From contig JAADHI010000083.1 of the NCBI GenBank assembly GCA_013151935.1, positions 1-39,184 of the forward strand: a DNA stretch of 39,184 bases, given 5' to 3'. Source of the stretch: Candidatus Manganitrophaceae bacterium (GTDB taxonomy: Bacteria; Nitrospirota; Nitrospiria; SBBL01; JAADHI01). The notes beneath the pieces are model-generated. The model was not told the origin of the DNA and ran no database searches. It saw nothing but the letters and a program-made list of their open reading frames with translations. This document shows positions 16,814 to 25,201 of the stretch, piece after piece; position 1 is the stretch's first letter, and every line of letters starts with the position of its first letter. A program made the position numbers and the translations under genes.

Positions 16814-17271
16814 TTTTCGTTACTTTTTCCCTCAATGGCATTCACTATGCCTTGGATATTGTGTGTGTGGAGGAGGTGATCCCCTTGCCAGAAATCACCC
16901 CTGTGGAAAATCTGCCTTTATCTTTTAGGGGAATGATCAATCTGAGAGGGTTTTCGCTTCCCATTATGGATTTGAGAACACGCCTGGGTTTAGAACCCCG
17001 GCCCGATGCACTTGAAACCGATATTATTGTAATCAAAATGGGGCAGCAGTTGACCGGACTCATCGTGGACAAGGTGCTGGAGGTGTGTGAAATTAACGAT
17101 GAACAACGTCTTCCTCCTCCGAAAGTGAGCGATTACATTGAGACTCCATACATTACAGGGGTTGCACAATTGGGCATGGCTTTTGTTTTTATTATGCAAT
17201 TGGATCAAATCTTAAACCTTGAGAAGAAAAAAACTTTTGCAAACCTTAATTTTAAGATGAGTGAGCGATGA
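16810..17271 (+). CDS. CheW coupling protein
   Basis: A 153-residue single-domain CheW protein that links a chemoreceptor to the CheA kinase. The SH3-like subdomains are visible: F-S-L-N-G-I-H-Y-A-L-D-I at the start, F-R-G-M-I-N-L-R-G then D-L-R-T-R-L-G in the middle, and G-L-I-V-D-K-V-L-E-V further on. The start codon ATG overlaps the stop of the CheR gene (ATGA), and GGAGGGGG lies just before it. The stop overlaps the next CheW gene in the same way. The short tail after residue ~140 is not conserved. Two CheW genes in a row is the WspB/WspD arrangement. Confidence 0.93.
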   Translation: MIFVTFSLNGIHYALDIVCVEEVIPLPEITPVENLPLSFRGMINLRGFSLPIMDLRTRLGLEPRPDALETDIIVIKMGQQLTGLIVDKVLEVCEINDEQRLPPPKVSDYIETPYITGVAQLGMAFVFIMQLDQILNLEKKKTFANLNFKMSER

Positions 17272-17939
17272 CACGACAGGATAGGGCCGAGACTGAAGGT
17301 GTGGTTTGGGCGAACTTTAGAAAAAGGGCAAAAGATCTTCAAGCCAGTTCCTTGTCGATTAAAACCGTATCTTCTGTTGAAAAAAAGCGCATTTTTCAGG
17401 CGCGTGCTCAGGCTTTAAGTCAAGAGAAGGGACGGACGCTTGGGGATGAAGATAGACTCCATTTGATTTCTTTTTATGTCGCGGGAGAATTTTTTGGCAT
17501 AGAGGTCAAGTATTTGCAGGAAATCTACGAAAGCACTCAGATTACAAAAATTCCCTGCACCCCGGATGTCTTGGTGGGATTGATGAACTACCGTGGTGCA
17601 GTGCTGACCATTATAGATTTAGGTCTTTTACTGGATTTAAGGCGAGAAGGGCCAAAACATAAAGAAGTGCTTTCAGGCCAGAGCGATTTGCCGACATCGG
17701 TTTCCAAAAAAGTGTTGATTGTGGAATATGCAGGGGTAAAAGCAGGTTTGATCATTCAACAATTAGATACTTTGCTTGAGTTGTCCAAAGATGCGGTTCA
17801 AGCCGTTTCCCCCTTTTTTCAGGATAGAAATCAAATTGTGAAATGGGAGACCAAACACGGCAATATGCCGCTTTTAATCATCGATCCGGAAGAGATGTTG
17901 AATGACGAAAGGCTTTTGGTGAACGAAGATGTCTCGTAA
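17268..17939 (+). CDS. Long CheW coupling protein (WspD-like)
   Basis: A 223-residue CheW protein with an extra N-terminal segment of about 60 charged residues before the CheW domain (roughly 62-215). Domain hallmarks are L-I-S-F-Y-V-A-G-E-F-F-G-I-E-V near its start and G-L-M-N-Y-R-G-A-V-L-T-I-I-D-L in the middle. WspD of Pseudomonas is likewise longer than WspB, which supports the comparison with that system. The ATG overlaps the previous stop by four bases. The first 60 residues contain no recognised motif and could bind the kinase or receptor. Confidence 0.9.
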   Translation: MTRQDRAETEGVVWANFRKRAKDLQASSLSIKTVSSVEKKRIFQARAQALSQEKGRTLGDEDRLHLISFYVAGEFFGIEVKYLQEIYESTQITKIPCTPDVLVGLMNYRGAVLTIIDLGLLLDLRREGPKHKEVLSGQSDLPTSVSKKVLIVEYAGVKAGLIIQQLDTLLELSKDAVQAVSPFFQDRNQIVKWETKHGNMPLLIIDPEEMLNDERLLVNEDVS

Positions 17940-17993
17940 AAAAACCTTATTCTGGGTTTGGAATTGTAGATTCCAGCGGAGGGATTGAAGGCC

Positions 17994-19496
17994 ATGTCTT
18001 CTTATTCAAAATACACCATGCAAGGAAAGTTGATGCTCATCATTGTCTTGACACTTGCCATCGGATTGGGCTGTGTCTCATTTCTTTCCATCAGGAATGA
18101 TATCAACAACATTAAAAATACAGAAATAAGCAATATGGATTTATTATCGAATGTCATTGTGGAGGGGATCAAAAATGCGATGGTCACGGGAAATGCTCCG
18201 ATCGTAATCAAGTGGTTAGATTCAATTAAGAAGTCAAACGGACTCTTAGAGCTAAAAGATTATCGCAGGGATGGCAAAGCGGCCTTTACAAATAATGATA
18301 CGAGAAAAGAGGTCAATGAATGGCTTGGCATGAAGCGTTTTTCCATGCGTCTTTCGCCAAAAGAGCCAAGTTCATTTGATCCTGAGCGTATGGATGCGTT
18401 TAAGCAGGTGGTTGATAGTGCAAAAGCGGTTTCCTATGATGAAGAGATTGATGGTGAAGCCGTTTTTACTCGGCTCGTTCCGATTATAAAAGATGAACGT
18501 TGTTTTTTATGTCATGGTTACGATGCGCATCCCGTTCGCAGTATTTTGCAAATATCCGTTTCCAAAACGGCGATGATATCGGCCATCAACAGTGACATTA
18601 TGTGGGCGATTATTTCATCGCTTGCAATGATTATCGTGATTGCCTTCATCATGGGTTTATTGATTAACCGGGAAGTCATCCGTCCCATTACTCAAGCCGT
18701 ATCGCGTATTTCAAAAGCCGCACGCAGTCAGGATCAAATTACATCGCGACAGGCCTCTTCCGTGCACGAAATTACCGTGACCATTGAGGAATTGAGTGCG
18801 TCTTCCAAGCAGGTCAATGCCAAGGCCGATTCTCTTGCGGAGCAATCGAAGGAAGCGCTTTTTGTGACCCATGAAGGGCAGAAAGCCATTGATGAAAGTA
18901 TCTCAGAAATGAACGAAATCAAAAAAAAGGTCGAAGATATTGCGGAAGATGTGCTCGCTTTGAGCGAAAATACCCATCAGATTGGTGCGATTATTCATGT
19001 CGTTGGAGACATCGCAAATAAAACCGATATGCTGGCGGTGAATGCGGCGATTGAAGCGGCAAAGGCGGAAGAACATGGCAAAGGGTTTGCTGTCGTGGCT
19101 TCTGAGGTGCGGTCTTTAGCAGATCAAAGTAAAAAAGCTGCAGAAAAAATTGAGTCACTTGTTGAGGAAATCCAAAATTCGGTGAATTCAACCGTCATGA
19201 CGACCGAAGAAGGCGGAAAAAAGGTCGATCTGGGTGTGAATCATATCTTGCAAGCTGGATCGACCATCAATGCGGCCATCGAAACCATTACGGCAACAGC
19301 AGATGCGGCAAACGAAATTGCCATCGCCTCCCGACAAGAGTCTTTGGCCAACGATCAGGTTGCTGAAGCCATGGGGCAAATCAATCGGGGCATGCAAGCT
19401 TCCTCTGCGGCGACTAAAGAATCTCTAAGTTCTATTTCGGAATTGCAAAACCGTATTGACGACAAAATTCGGGAAATTAAAGAAAGCTCTGATTAG
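17994..19496 (+). CDS. Methyl-accepting chemoreceptor with CxxCH haem motif
   Basis: A 500-residue chemoreceptor. Transmembrane segments lie at about 13-33 and 204-224, with a periplasmic domain of ~170 residues between them. That domain carries C-F-L-C-H (170-174), a c-type haem attachment motif, in a context (P-I-I-K-D-E-R ... G-Y-D) like known haem-binding sensor domains of the DUF3365 type. After TM2 only a short linker (R-E-V-I-R-P-I, about 226-258) precedes the signalling helices, so a complete HAMP domain is not evident. The cytoplasmic tip region with N-A-A-I-E-A-A-K and G-K-G-F-A-V-V-A-S-E-V-R-S-L-A is at about 350-372. ATG at 17994 is taken with AAGG just before it. Sensed signal is probably redox, oxygen or NO; that is inference. 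Confidence 0.88.
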   Translation: MSSYSKYTMQGKLMLIIVLTLAIGLGCVSFLSIRNDINNIKNTEISNMDLLSNVIVEGIKNAMVTGNAPIVIKWLDSIKKSNGLLELKDYRRDGKAAFTNNDTRKEVNEWLGMKRFSMRLSPKEPSSFDPERMDAFKQVVDSAKAVSYDEEIDGEAVFTRLVPIIKDERCFLCHGYDAHPVRSILQISVSKTAMISAINSDIMWAIISSLAMIIVIAFIMGLLINREVIRPITQAVSRISKAARSQDQITSRQASSVHEITVTIEELSASSKQVNAKADSLAEQSKEALFVTHEGQKAIDESISEMNEIKKKVEDIAEDVLALSENTHQIGAIIHVVGDIANKTDMLAVNAAIEAAKAEEHGKGFAVVASEVRSLADQSKKAAEKIESLVEEIQNSVNSTVMTTEEGGKKVDLGVNHILQAGSTINAAIETITATADAANEIAIASRQESLANDQVAEAMGQINRGMQASSAATKESLSSISELQNRIDDKIREIKESSD

Positions 19497-19518
19497 GGAA
19501 GCTCTGATCAGAGCTTCC
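19497..19518. repeat. 22-bp perfect palindrome after the chemoreceptor stop
   Basis: The bases immediately after the receptor TAG form a perfect 22-bp palindrome whose centre is TGATCA and whose arm is GGAAGCTCTGA. Just before it, the end of the receptor gene repeats the core AAGCTCTGAT. No T run follows, so it is not a standard terminator. It may be an mRNA hairpin tuning cheA expression or a protein-binding site. Confidence 0.55.
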
Positions 19519-19533
19519 TGAGAGGTATTTGTG

Positions 19534-22215
19534 ATGTCTGATCTGAGTCAGGCGGATTTTCAGCGTATTTTCTCAGTTTTTAAGCTTGAGTGTGATGAGC
19601 ACATTCAAGCCTTAAATCGTGGTCTCATTGTCCTAGAGGAAAATCCTGAACAGCAGGATTTAATTGAAGCCATCTTTCGAGATGCCCATAGTCTAAAAGG
19701 TGCGGCGCGTATGCTTCATCTTTCAGATATTGAGCGTATCGCGCATGCGATAGAAACGATGCTTGGTCGCGTAAAAAACAGGCAGCTCTCGCTTTCTTCA
19801 GAAGTAAATGACCTGATCTTGAAGGGTTTGGATGCCGTCGAAAGCATTATTCAGAGGATTGACGCCGGAGCGCCGGAAGAGACGCTTGATTTATCTCAAT
19901 TGTTTCAGAAACTCGAAGATTTTTCGAATTCAGATCAAAGCCCCCGTAAAAAACCATCTAGCGCCAAGGTCAAAAAAAGTTCTAAAAAAATAGCTTCTGT
20001 TCTGAAAGGGGATTTGAAGCTTTTTTCAGAGGAGACGCTGGCCGCACATCAAAAATTAGTCAAGGGTTTTCAAAAACTCCGCAAACAGCCGGGGGATCTT
20101 AAAATGATCAAATCTGCCTACGAAAAAACGCATGTCTTGAAGGGGAGTGCGCGCATCGTGAAACATGTTTTGATGGGGGATCTGGCGGAAAATATGGAAG
20201 GTTTATTGCGCGCAGTCCTTGATGCGAAGTCTATGGTTTCTAAAAAAATGTGCGCTGATTTGCACGCGGCGGCCGCTTATATTGAAATCTTTATCGCCCA
20301 GGTGGTCACTAAAAAAAAGGCAGAAAAACCCTCTGGATTTGATGGGGTCTGCGCGGCACTGGATGATGCAAGGATATCTCTGTTTTCATCTTCAAATAAA
20401 AAAGAAAGTATTGCGGCACTTCCGATGACTCGGGTCTCAAAAAAAATAGAAAAAAAGCAGGTAAAAGCCATTGCAAACACGGTACGCGTCAGTTCTGAGA
20501 AATTAGATCATTTGATGGGACAGGCGGGAGAACTGCTCGTTTTAAAACTAAAGGCGCGGCAGCGTTTAAAGGATACTCAGGAGATTATAACTGATTACAA
20601 TGCCTTAAACCGTGAAATCAAACATAAAGCAGGTCGATTTAGGAAAGTGGATCGAGAGGGAGGTGCGCTTTCAAAAGATCCGAATTGTGATGGAGATTCG
20701 CAGTGGTTTATTGGTGAACGGTGTTCCGGGATATCGGATCGTCTTGAGTCACTAGAGAAAGCCTTATTTGATGATTTTAGGCAATTTTCAGCGGTCATCG
20801 AAAGACTTCAGGACGATGTCCGAAAAACCCGGCTTTTTCCCTTTCAAACGGTACTGGATATTTTTCCACGCATGGTGCGTGACTTGGCGGCTTCTGTAAA
20901 AAAGAAGGTCAAATTGAGGACTTCGGGTGGAAATATTGAATTGGATAAGTACATTCTTGAGGAAATAAAAGACCCTTTGATGCATATCATTCGGAATTGC
21001 ATTGACCATGGGATCGAAAGTCCTGCGTTGCGCGCGCGTTTAAAAAAAACGGTGGTGGGGCAGATTCAAATTGATGTTTCTCATAAGGGCAATCATGCGG
21101 TGATTCAGGTCAGTGACGATGGCTGTGGCATTGACTTGACCCAGATAAAAATTTCGGCAATTAAAAAGGGTCTTTACGAGGAAGGCGAAATCAATTTGAT
21201 GAAAGAAAAACAGATTTTGAATTTGATTTTTCATCCCGGTTTTTCGACCCGCGCCATGATTACGGATATCTCTGGTAGAGGCGTTGGCATGGATGTTGTG
21301 AAATCCAATATTGAAAAATTAAATGGCACCATCGAAATCGAAACGCTTGCATCAAAAGGAAGTACTTTTGTGATGACAATCCCACTGACACTTAGTACGA
21401 CACAATGTTTAAAAATCAGTGTCTCCGGTGCAATGTTTTTTCTGCCAGTCAACAAGGTGGAGCGCATTATTAATGTGCTTGAAAATGATCTTTCTGTCAT
21501 TGAAGGGTATCCGGTGGTGAATTATGCGGGTTCTTATATTCCATATGTGCATATGCGTGAAATTCTTGAAGTCCCTAAGATGATCTTTGAGTCTGATAAA
21601 AGGCCTGTGGCAATTTTAAAAGCGGGGAAAACTTTGGTGGCTTTTGCGATGGATGATTTTCTGGGGGAAGAAGAAATTTTAATGAAAGGCTTGGGAAATT
21701 ACATGAAGCGCGTCCGTCATATTTCGGGTGTGACGATTATGCGTGATGGCAGGGTTTCCCCCATTTTAAATGTGGCAGATATGATGAATACGGTGCTGCT
21801 TCGCGGTATTTCGCACTCGAAAATCAAAGTCGAGCAGGAGATTATAAGGTCTACAAAATGTGTGTTGGTTGTGGATGACTCGGTGATGACACGCACACTC
21901 GCAAAAAATATTCTGGAATCTTACGGTTTTGATGTTGTGACGGCAGTCGATGGAGAAGATGCTTTTTTAAAACTAGAAGAAACCGTGGTTGACCTCATCG
22001 TGAGTGATGTTCAGATGCCAAATATGGATGGTTTTGCCTTTACTCGTCGTCTCAAACAGGATGAAAACATGAAGCATATTCCTGTTGTATTGGTGACCGC
22101 TTTAGAGTCAGAGGGAGATAAAAAAGAAGGAATCGAAGTGGGGGCCGACGCATATATTATGAAAAGTGCTTTTGATCAATCGAATTTGGTGAGCACGATA
22201 CAGAGTTTACTGTAG
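19534..22215 (+). CDS. Hybrid CheA kinase with two Hpt domains and receiver (WspE-like)
   Basis: An 893-residue CheA kinase. An Hpt domain opens the protein with A-H-S-L-K-G-A-A (His52). A second Hpt-like helix bundle follows, with K-T-H-V-L-K-G-S-A (His200). The dimerisation region starts about 318 with S-S-E-K-L-D-H-L-M-G-Q-A-G-E-L. The HATPase domain shows H-I-I-R-N-C-I-D-H-G-I-E and D-D-G-C-G-I-D. A CheW-like domain follows at about 620-750, and a receiver ends the protein with V-V-D-D-S-V-M-T-R and V-S-D-V-Q-M-P. The ATG at 19534 has AGAGG at eight bases. The receiver could be self-phosphorylated for adaptation or pass phosphate on. The likely final target is the GGDEF regulator in the next gene. 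Confidence 0.92.
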   Translation: MSDLSQADFQRIFSVFKLECDEHIQALNRGLIVLEENPEQQDLIEAIFRDAHSLKGAARMLHLSDIERIAHAIETMLGRVKNRQLSLSSEVNDLILKGLDAVESIIQRIDAGAPEETLDLSQLFQKLEDFSNSDQSPRKKPSSAKVKKSSKKIASVLKGDLKLFSEETLAAHQKLVKGFQKLRKQPGDLKMIKSAYEKTHVLKGSARIVKHVLMGDLAENMEGLLRAVLDAKSMVSKKMCADLHAAAAYIEIFIAQVVTKKKAEKPSGFDGVCAALDDARISLFSSSNKKESIAALPMTRVSKKIEKKQVKAIANTVRVSSEKLDHLMGQAGELLVLKLKARQRLKDTQEIITDYNALNREIKHKAGRFRKVDREGGALSKDPNCDGDSQWFIGERCSGISDRLESLEKALFDDFRQFSAVIERLQDDVRKTRLFPFQTVLDIFPRMVRDLAASVKKKVKLRTSGGNIELDKYILEEIKDPLMHIIRNCIDHGIESPALRARLKKTVVGQIQIDVSHKGNHAVIQVSDDGCGIDLTQIKISAIKKGLYEEGEINLMKEKQILNLIFHPGFSTRAMITDISGRGVGMDVVKSNIEKLNGTIEIETLASKGSTFVMTIPLTLSTTQCLKISVSGAMFFLPVNKVERIINVLENDLSVIEGYPVVNYAGSYIPYVHMREILEVPKMIFESDKRPVAILKAGKTLVAFAMDDFLGEEEILMKGLGNYMKRVRHISGVTIMRDGRVSPILNVADMMNTVLLRGISHSKIKVEQEIIRSTKCVLVVDDSVMTRTLAKNILESYGFDVVTAVDGEDAFLKLEETVVDLIVSDVQMPNMDGFAFTRRLKQDENMKHIPVVLVTALESEGDKKEGIEVGADAYIMKSAFDQSNLVSTIQSLL

Positions 22216-22298
22216 AGGCAGAAGGCCGCTAAGCTGAATTGATATTGCGGTTTTATTTTAGAATTAAGCAAAGAGATCTTTTTGAAAGGAAAGCATCG

Positions 22299-23765
22299 AT
22301 GAAGTTTAAGAAGCGGATTTTATTGGTCGATGATAGTCAAACACAATTGCTGATGTTGCAGATTTCTCTGGAAAAAATGGGTTTCGAGGTGATCAATGCG
22401 TCTGATGGATTGGAAGGAGTCAGCCGTGCTTTCGCGGACCAACCAGACTTAATTATCTCGGACATTATGATGCCAGAACTCAATGGTTATCAACTGTGCC
22501 GTTTGCTTAAAAATGACAAAAAGACAGCACAAACCCCGATTATTTTGTTGACCAGTCTGGATCAGCCCCAGGATCGGTTTTGGGGTATTCGTGCAGGGGC
22601 CGATCAATACATTGTCAAAAATTCCGATTTAAGTGACTTGAAAAAAGTGATTCTCTTGCTTTTGAAAAAAACACGTCGGCATGCGAAGCCGATCTTGAGA
22701 GATGAATCACTTTCAAAAAAGAGTACAGACTGGCAATCTATTCGCTCTAATGTCAATCATTTATTGGATAAACTGCTTTTTGAATCCACGCTTTCCGGGG
22801 AGGCGCGGCAGTTGGCCAATTTTATCCACGTTCAAGACGATCTTTTAAGTGCGTTTAGCACATTGGTGAGCAGCCTCATTGAATATTCCTGTCTCTGCCT
22901 TTGTCTGTCTGATCGTAGAGGTCGAAGATGTTATCTGGATTTAAAACAGCCTTTGTCTGGAAAAATGTTGGATAAAATGATCAAAAATATTACCGCGCGT
23001 ATGGGTGAGCATGAGACAAAAGAAGTAATGGAGCAGGTCTTTTTCAAGGGAAGTAAAAAGACCGATGAGCAGGTAAAAGATCCCATCCTGTCTGAGTTGG
23101 TGGTGCCCTTAGATATTCATAATGACTGCATTGCTTCCCTTTCTTTTTTTTCCACAAAAAAAGCGGCTTTTCGGCAAAAATCAGAAGATATTATTCGATT
23201 ACTTGCACAGGATTTTTCGATGGTGTTTCAGCTCATGCTTTTGTATGCAGAAACAAAGGAATTGGCAATTACCGATGGGCTGACCCAACTCTATAATAAA
23301 CGGTATTTTTTAGAGATTTTTGAAAAGGAGTTTGAGCGAGCCAAACGCTCAAATCTAGACCTTTGTGTGATTTTAATGGACATCGACCACTTTAAAGCGG
23401 TTAACGATACTTATGGTCATTTACAGGGAGATAGCATCTTAAAAGAAGTTGCGGAAATTATGCGAGAACATATTCGTAAAATAGATTTTCCGGCCCGTTA
23501 CGGAGGCGAAGAATTCATCATTATTGCACCCAATACAAAAATGGAAGAGATGCTTGAAGTGGCAGAGCGCATTCGGAAATTCACGGAGGTACATGAATTT
23601 AAGGGAGGTTTATCGCCCTTAAAAATCACACTCAGTGTCGGTGTCGCTGCAATGCAGGGAAATCTAGAAAATGCACTCGAGCTCATTAAAATGGCGGATG
23701 ACGCACTTTACCTTGCCAAAGATAGCGGTCGAAATCTCGTTTGTGTCGCAAACGAACTGGAATGA
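22299..23765 (+). CDS. Receiver-GGDEF diguanylate cyclase (WspR-like)
   Basis: A 488-residue response regulator. The receiver (about 4-125) has acidic pair D11/D12 and phospho-acceptor D55 in S-D-I-M-M-P. The middle, about 145-310, has low-conservation helices that may be GAF-like, with a final helix R-L-L-A-Q-D-F before the catalytic domain. The GGDEF domain shows R-Y-G-G-E-E-F (active-site variant GGEEF, about 402-406) and R-K-I-D exactly five residues before it, a c-di-GMP inhibitory I-site. It therefore should make c-di-GMP from GTP. The ATG at 22299 follows AAAGGAAAG; the frame is open to 22239 with no good site. It is the last gene of the chemosensory operon. Confidence 0.93.
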   Translation: MKFKKRILLVDDSQTQLLMLQISLEKMGFEVINASDGLEGVSRAFADQPDLIISDIMMPELNGYQLCRLLKNDKKTAQTPIILLTSLDQPQDRFWGIRAGADQYIVKNSDLSDLKKVILLLLKKTRRHAKPILRDESLSKKSTDWQSIRSNVNHLLDKLLFESTLSGEARQLANFIHVQDDLLSAFSTLVSSLIEYSCLCLCLSDRRGRRCYLDLKQPLSGKMLDKMIKNITARMGEHETKEVMEQVFFKGSKKTDEQVKDPILSELVVPLDIHNDCIASLSFFSTKKAAFRQKSEDIIRLLAQDFSMVFQLMLLYAETKELAITDGLTQLYNKRYFLEIFEKEFERAKRSNLDLCVILMDIDHFKAVNDTYGHLQGDSILKEVAEIMREHIRKIDFPARYGGEEFIIIAPNTKMEEMLEVAERIRKFTEVHEFKGGLSPLKITLSVGVAAMQGNLENALELIKMADDALYLAKDSGRNLVCVANELE

Positions 23766-23803
23766 AGGACTTGAAACGCTCCCCAGGCTTAATTAGAGGT
23801 TCC

Positions 23804-25114
23804 TTAAGAAGAAAAGAAGCTTTTTCTAAAACGGTTCAGTTCAACGAGTGTTCGCAACGGTTTGAGTTGAGACCGGAGTTTTTTGACAATATTTTGTTGG
23901 ATGACTGACTTGGGGGTTTCCGAAACGGTGAAATAATCCTTTAAGACATCTAACATCAAGTCGGGATATTCTTTGAAAAAACGACCATTTTTATGTGCCC
24001 AATCTTCGACCTGACGATATTTTTTGAGATCTTTTAAAACAAAACTTTCTTCCAGTTTTTTTAAGTAGCCCTTCAGGCCTCGTTGTGAAAAATCGTCTTT
24101 CTTTTTTGCTTCAATAATCGTTTCCGCTGCAAAAAGTCCTGAGGCCATCGCAAGATTTGTCCCCTCGTGATAAAAAGAAGCATTCACAAAGTGCGCTGCG
24201 TCTCCTACGAGTAAGAGTCCGTCGGAAATCACTTCTGGGACTTGTTTGTGCCCCCCTTCTGGGATCATATGACCCGCGTATTCAAGGGTTTCCCCACCTC
24301 GAATGAGTCGTCGGATGCTGGGGTGGTTTTTAAAACGTTCGAGCAGATCATTTGGGACGATTTTTTTGTCGATAAAGGCATTGATTGAGCAGGCGACGCC
24401 TACAGACAGGGTTTCTTTATTGGTATAAATAAACCCTGCGCCCACCGTTCCGGCGACGACATCCCCAAAACATTCCATCGCAAGGCCTTCATCTCCTTCA
24501 AGACCAAAACGGTCTTCGATGGTGCCTCTGGGCAATGCGATAATTTCTTTTGCGGCGACAGCGAGCACATTCCAGGTAAAGTCTTTACGCAGTCCACTTT
24601 TTTTTGCGAGAAAGGAATTGACACCATCGGCCAGGATGACGACATCGGCCTCTATTTCTCCACCTTCGCGTCGTGCTTTGACCCCGATGACTTTGCCATC
24701 TTTCCAAAGCAGGTCATCCACAACGGTTTCGGGAATAATCAAGGCCCCTGCGTCCTCTGCCTTTTTTGCGAGCCAGGGGTCAAATTGTGCACGAAGTGCG
24801 GAGAAGCTTTGATTGAAGGGTGGTTTTTGATTAAAGTCTTCACAGCGAAATTCAAAGGCGGCTTCTGAGAATTCTGAAAAAAGTCCAAAACGGCGTTTGA
24901 CGATGTGGCGTTCAAGCGGTGCTTCTTCCCAAAAATTAGGCACGAGTTTTTCGAGAATCGGGGTGTAGAGTACGCCGCCAAACATATTTTTAGAACCGGG
25001 AAATTCACCCCGTTCAAAAACAACAACAGAGAGTCCGGCTTTTGCCAAGGTCAGTGCCGCAGCAGAACCCGAAGGCCCGGCACCCACAATAGCAACATCA
25101 AATTTATCCGACAT
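23804..25114 (-). CDS. fixC: FixC-type ETF-quinone oxidoreductase
   Basis: A 436-residue FAD protein that should take electrons from ETF and pass them to the membrane quinone pool. The N-terminal FAD-binding fold is G-A-G-P-S-G-S-A-A-A-L-T-L-A with the acidic end V-V-F-E-R-G. Inside are F-P-G-S-K-N-M-F-G-G, R-A-Q-F-D-P-W-L and L-L-V-G-D-A-A-H, all typical of FixC. Length matches FixC (~430), not the 600-residue mitochondrial ETF-QO, which carries its own iron-sulfur domain. FixC normally works with a small ferredoxin, FixX; no such gene follows, because a convergent gene ends 38 bases away. It is last in the fatty-acid operon, behind etfB and etfA. AGGAAACCTG precedes the ATG. Confidence 0.9.
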   Translation of the reverse strand: MSDKFDVAIVGAGPSGSAAALTLAKAGLSVVVFERGEFPGSKNMFGGVLYTPILEKLVPNFWEEAPLERHIVKRRFGLFSEFSEAAFEFRCEDFNQKPPFNQSFSALRAQFDPWLAKKAEDAGALIIPETVVDDLLWKDGKVIGVKARREGGEIEADVVILADGVNSFLAKKSGLRKDFTWNVLAVAAKEIIALPRGTIEDRFGLEGDEGLAMECFGDVVAGTVGAGFIYTNKETLSVGVACSINAFIDKKIVPNDLLERFKNHPSIRRLIRGGETLEYAGHMIPEGGHKQVPEVISDGLLLVGDAAHFVNASFYHEGTNLAMASGLFAAETIIEAKKKDDFSQRGLKGYLKKLEESFVLKDLKKYRQVEDWAHKNGRFFKEYPDLMLDVLKDYFTVSETPKSVIQQNIVKKLRSQLKPLRTLVELNRFRKSFFSS

Positions 25115-25201
25115 CAGGTTTCCTAAACATCATTTCCTCTCAGGAGCAATGCTTTAGCTTGCGTGTATTTTGCTGTGTGGCAAGGTCTGTGAGATGAATC
25201 G

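Noticed and set aside
22239-22298. Upstream start for the receiver-GGDEF gene
   Set aside because: The receiver starts directly after the ATG at 22299, which has AAAGGAAAG; the extension looks like a leader.
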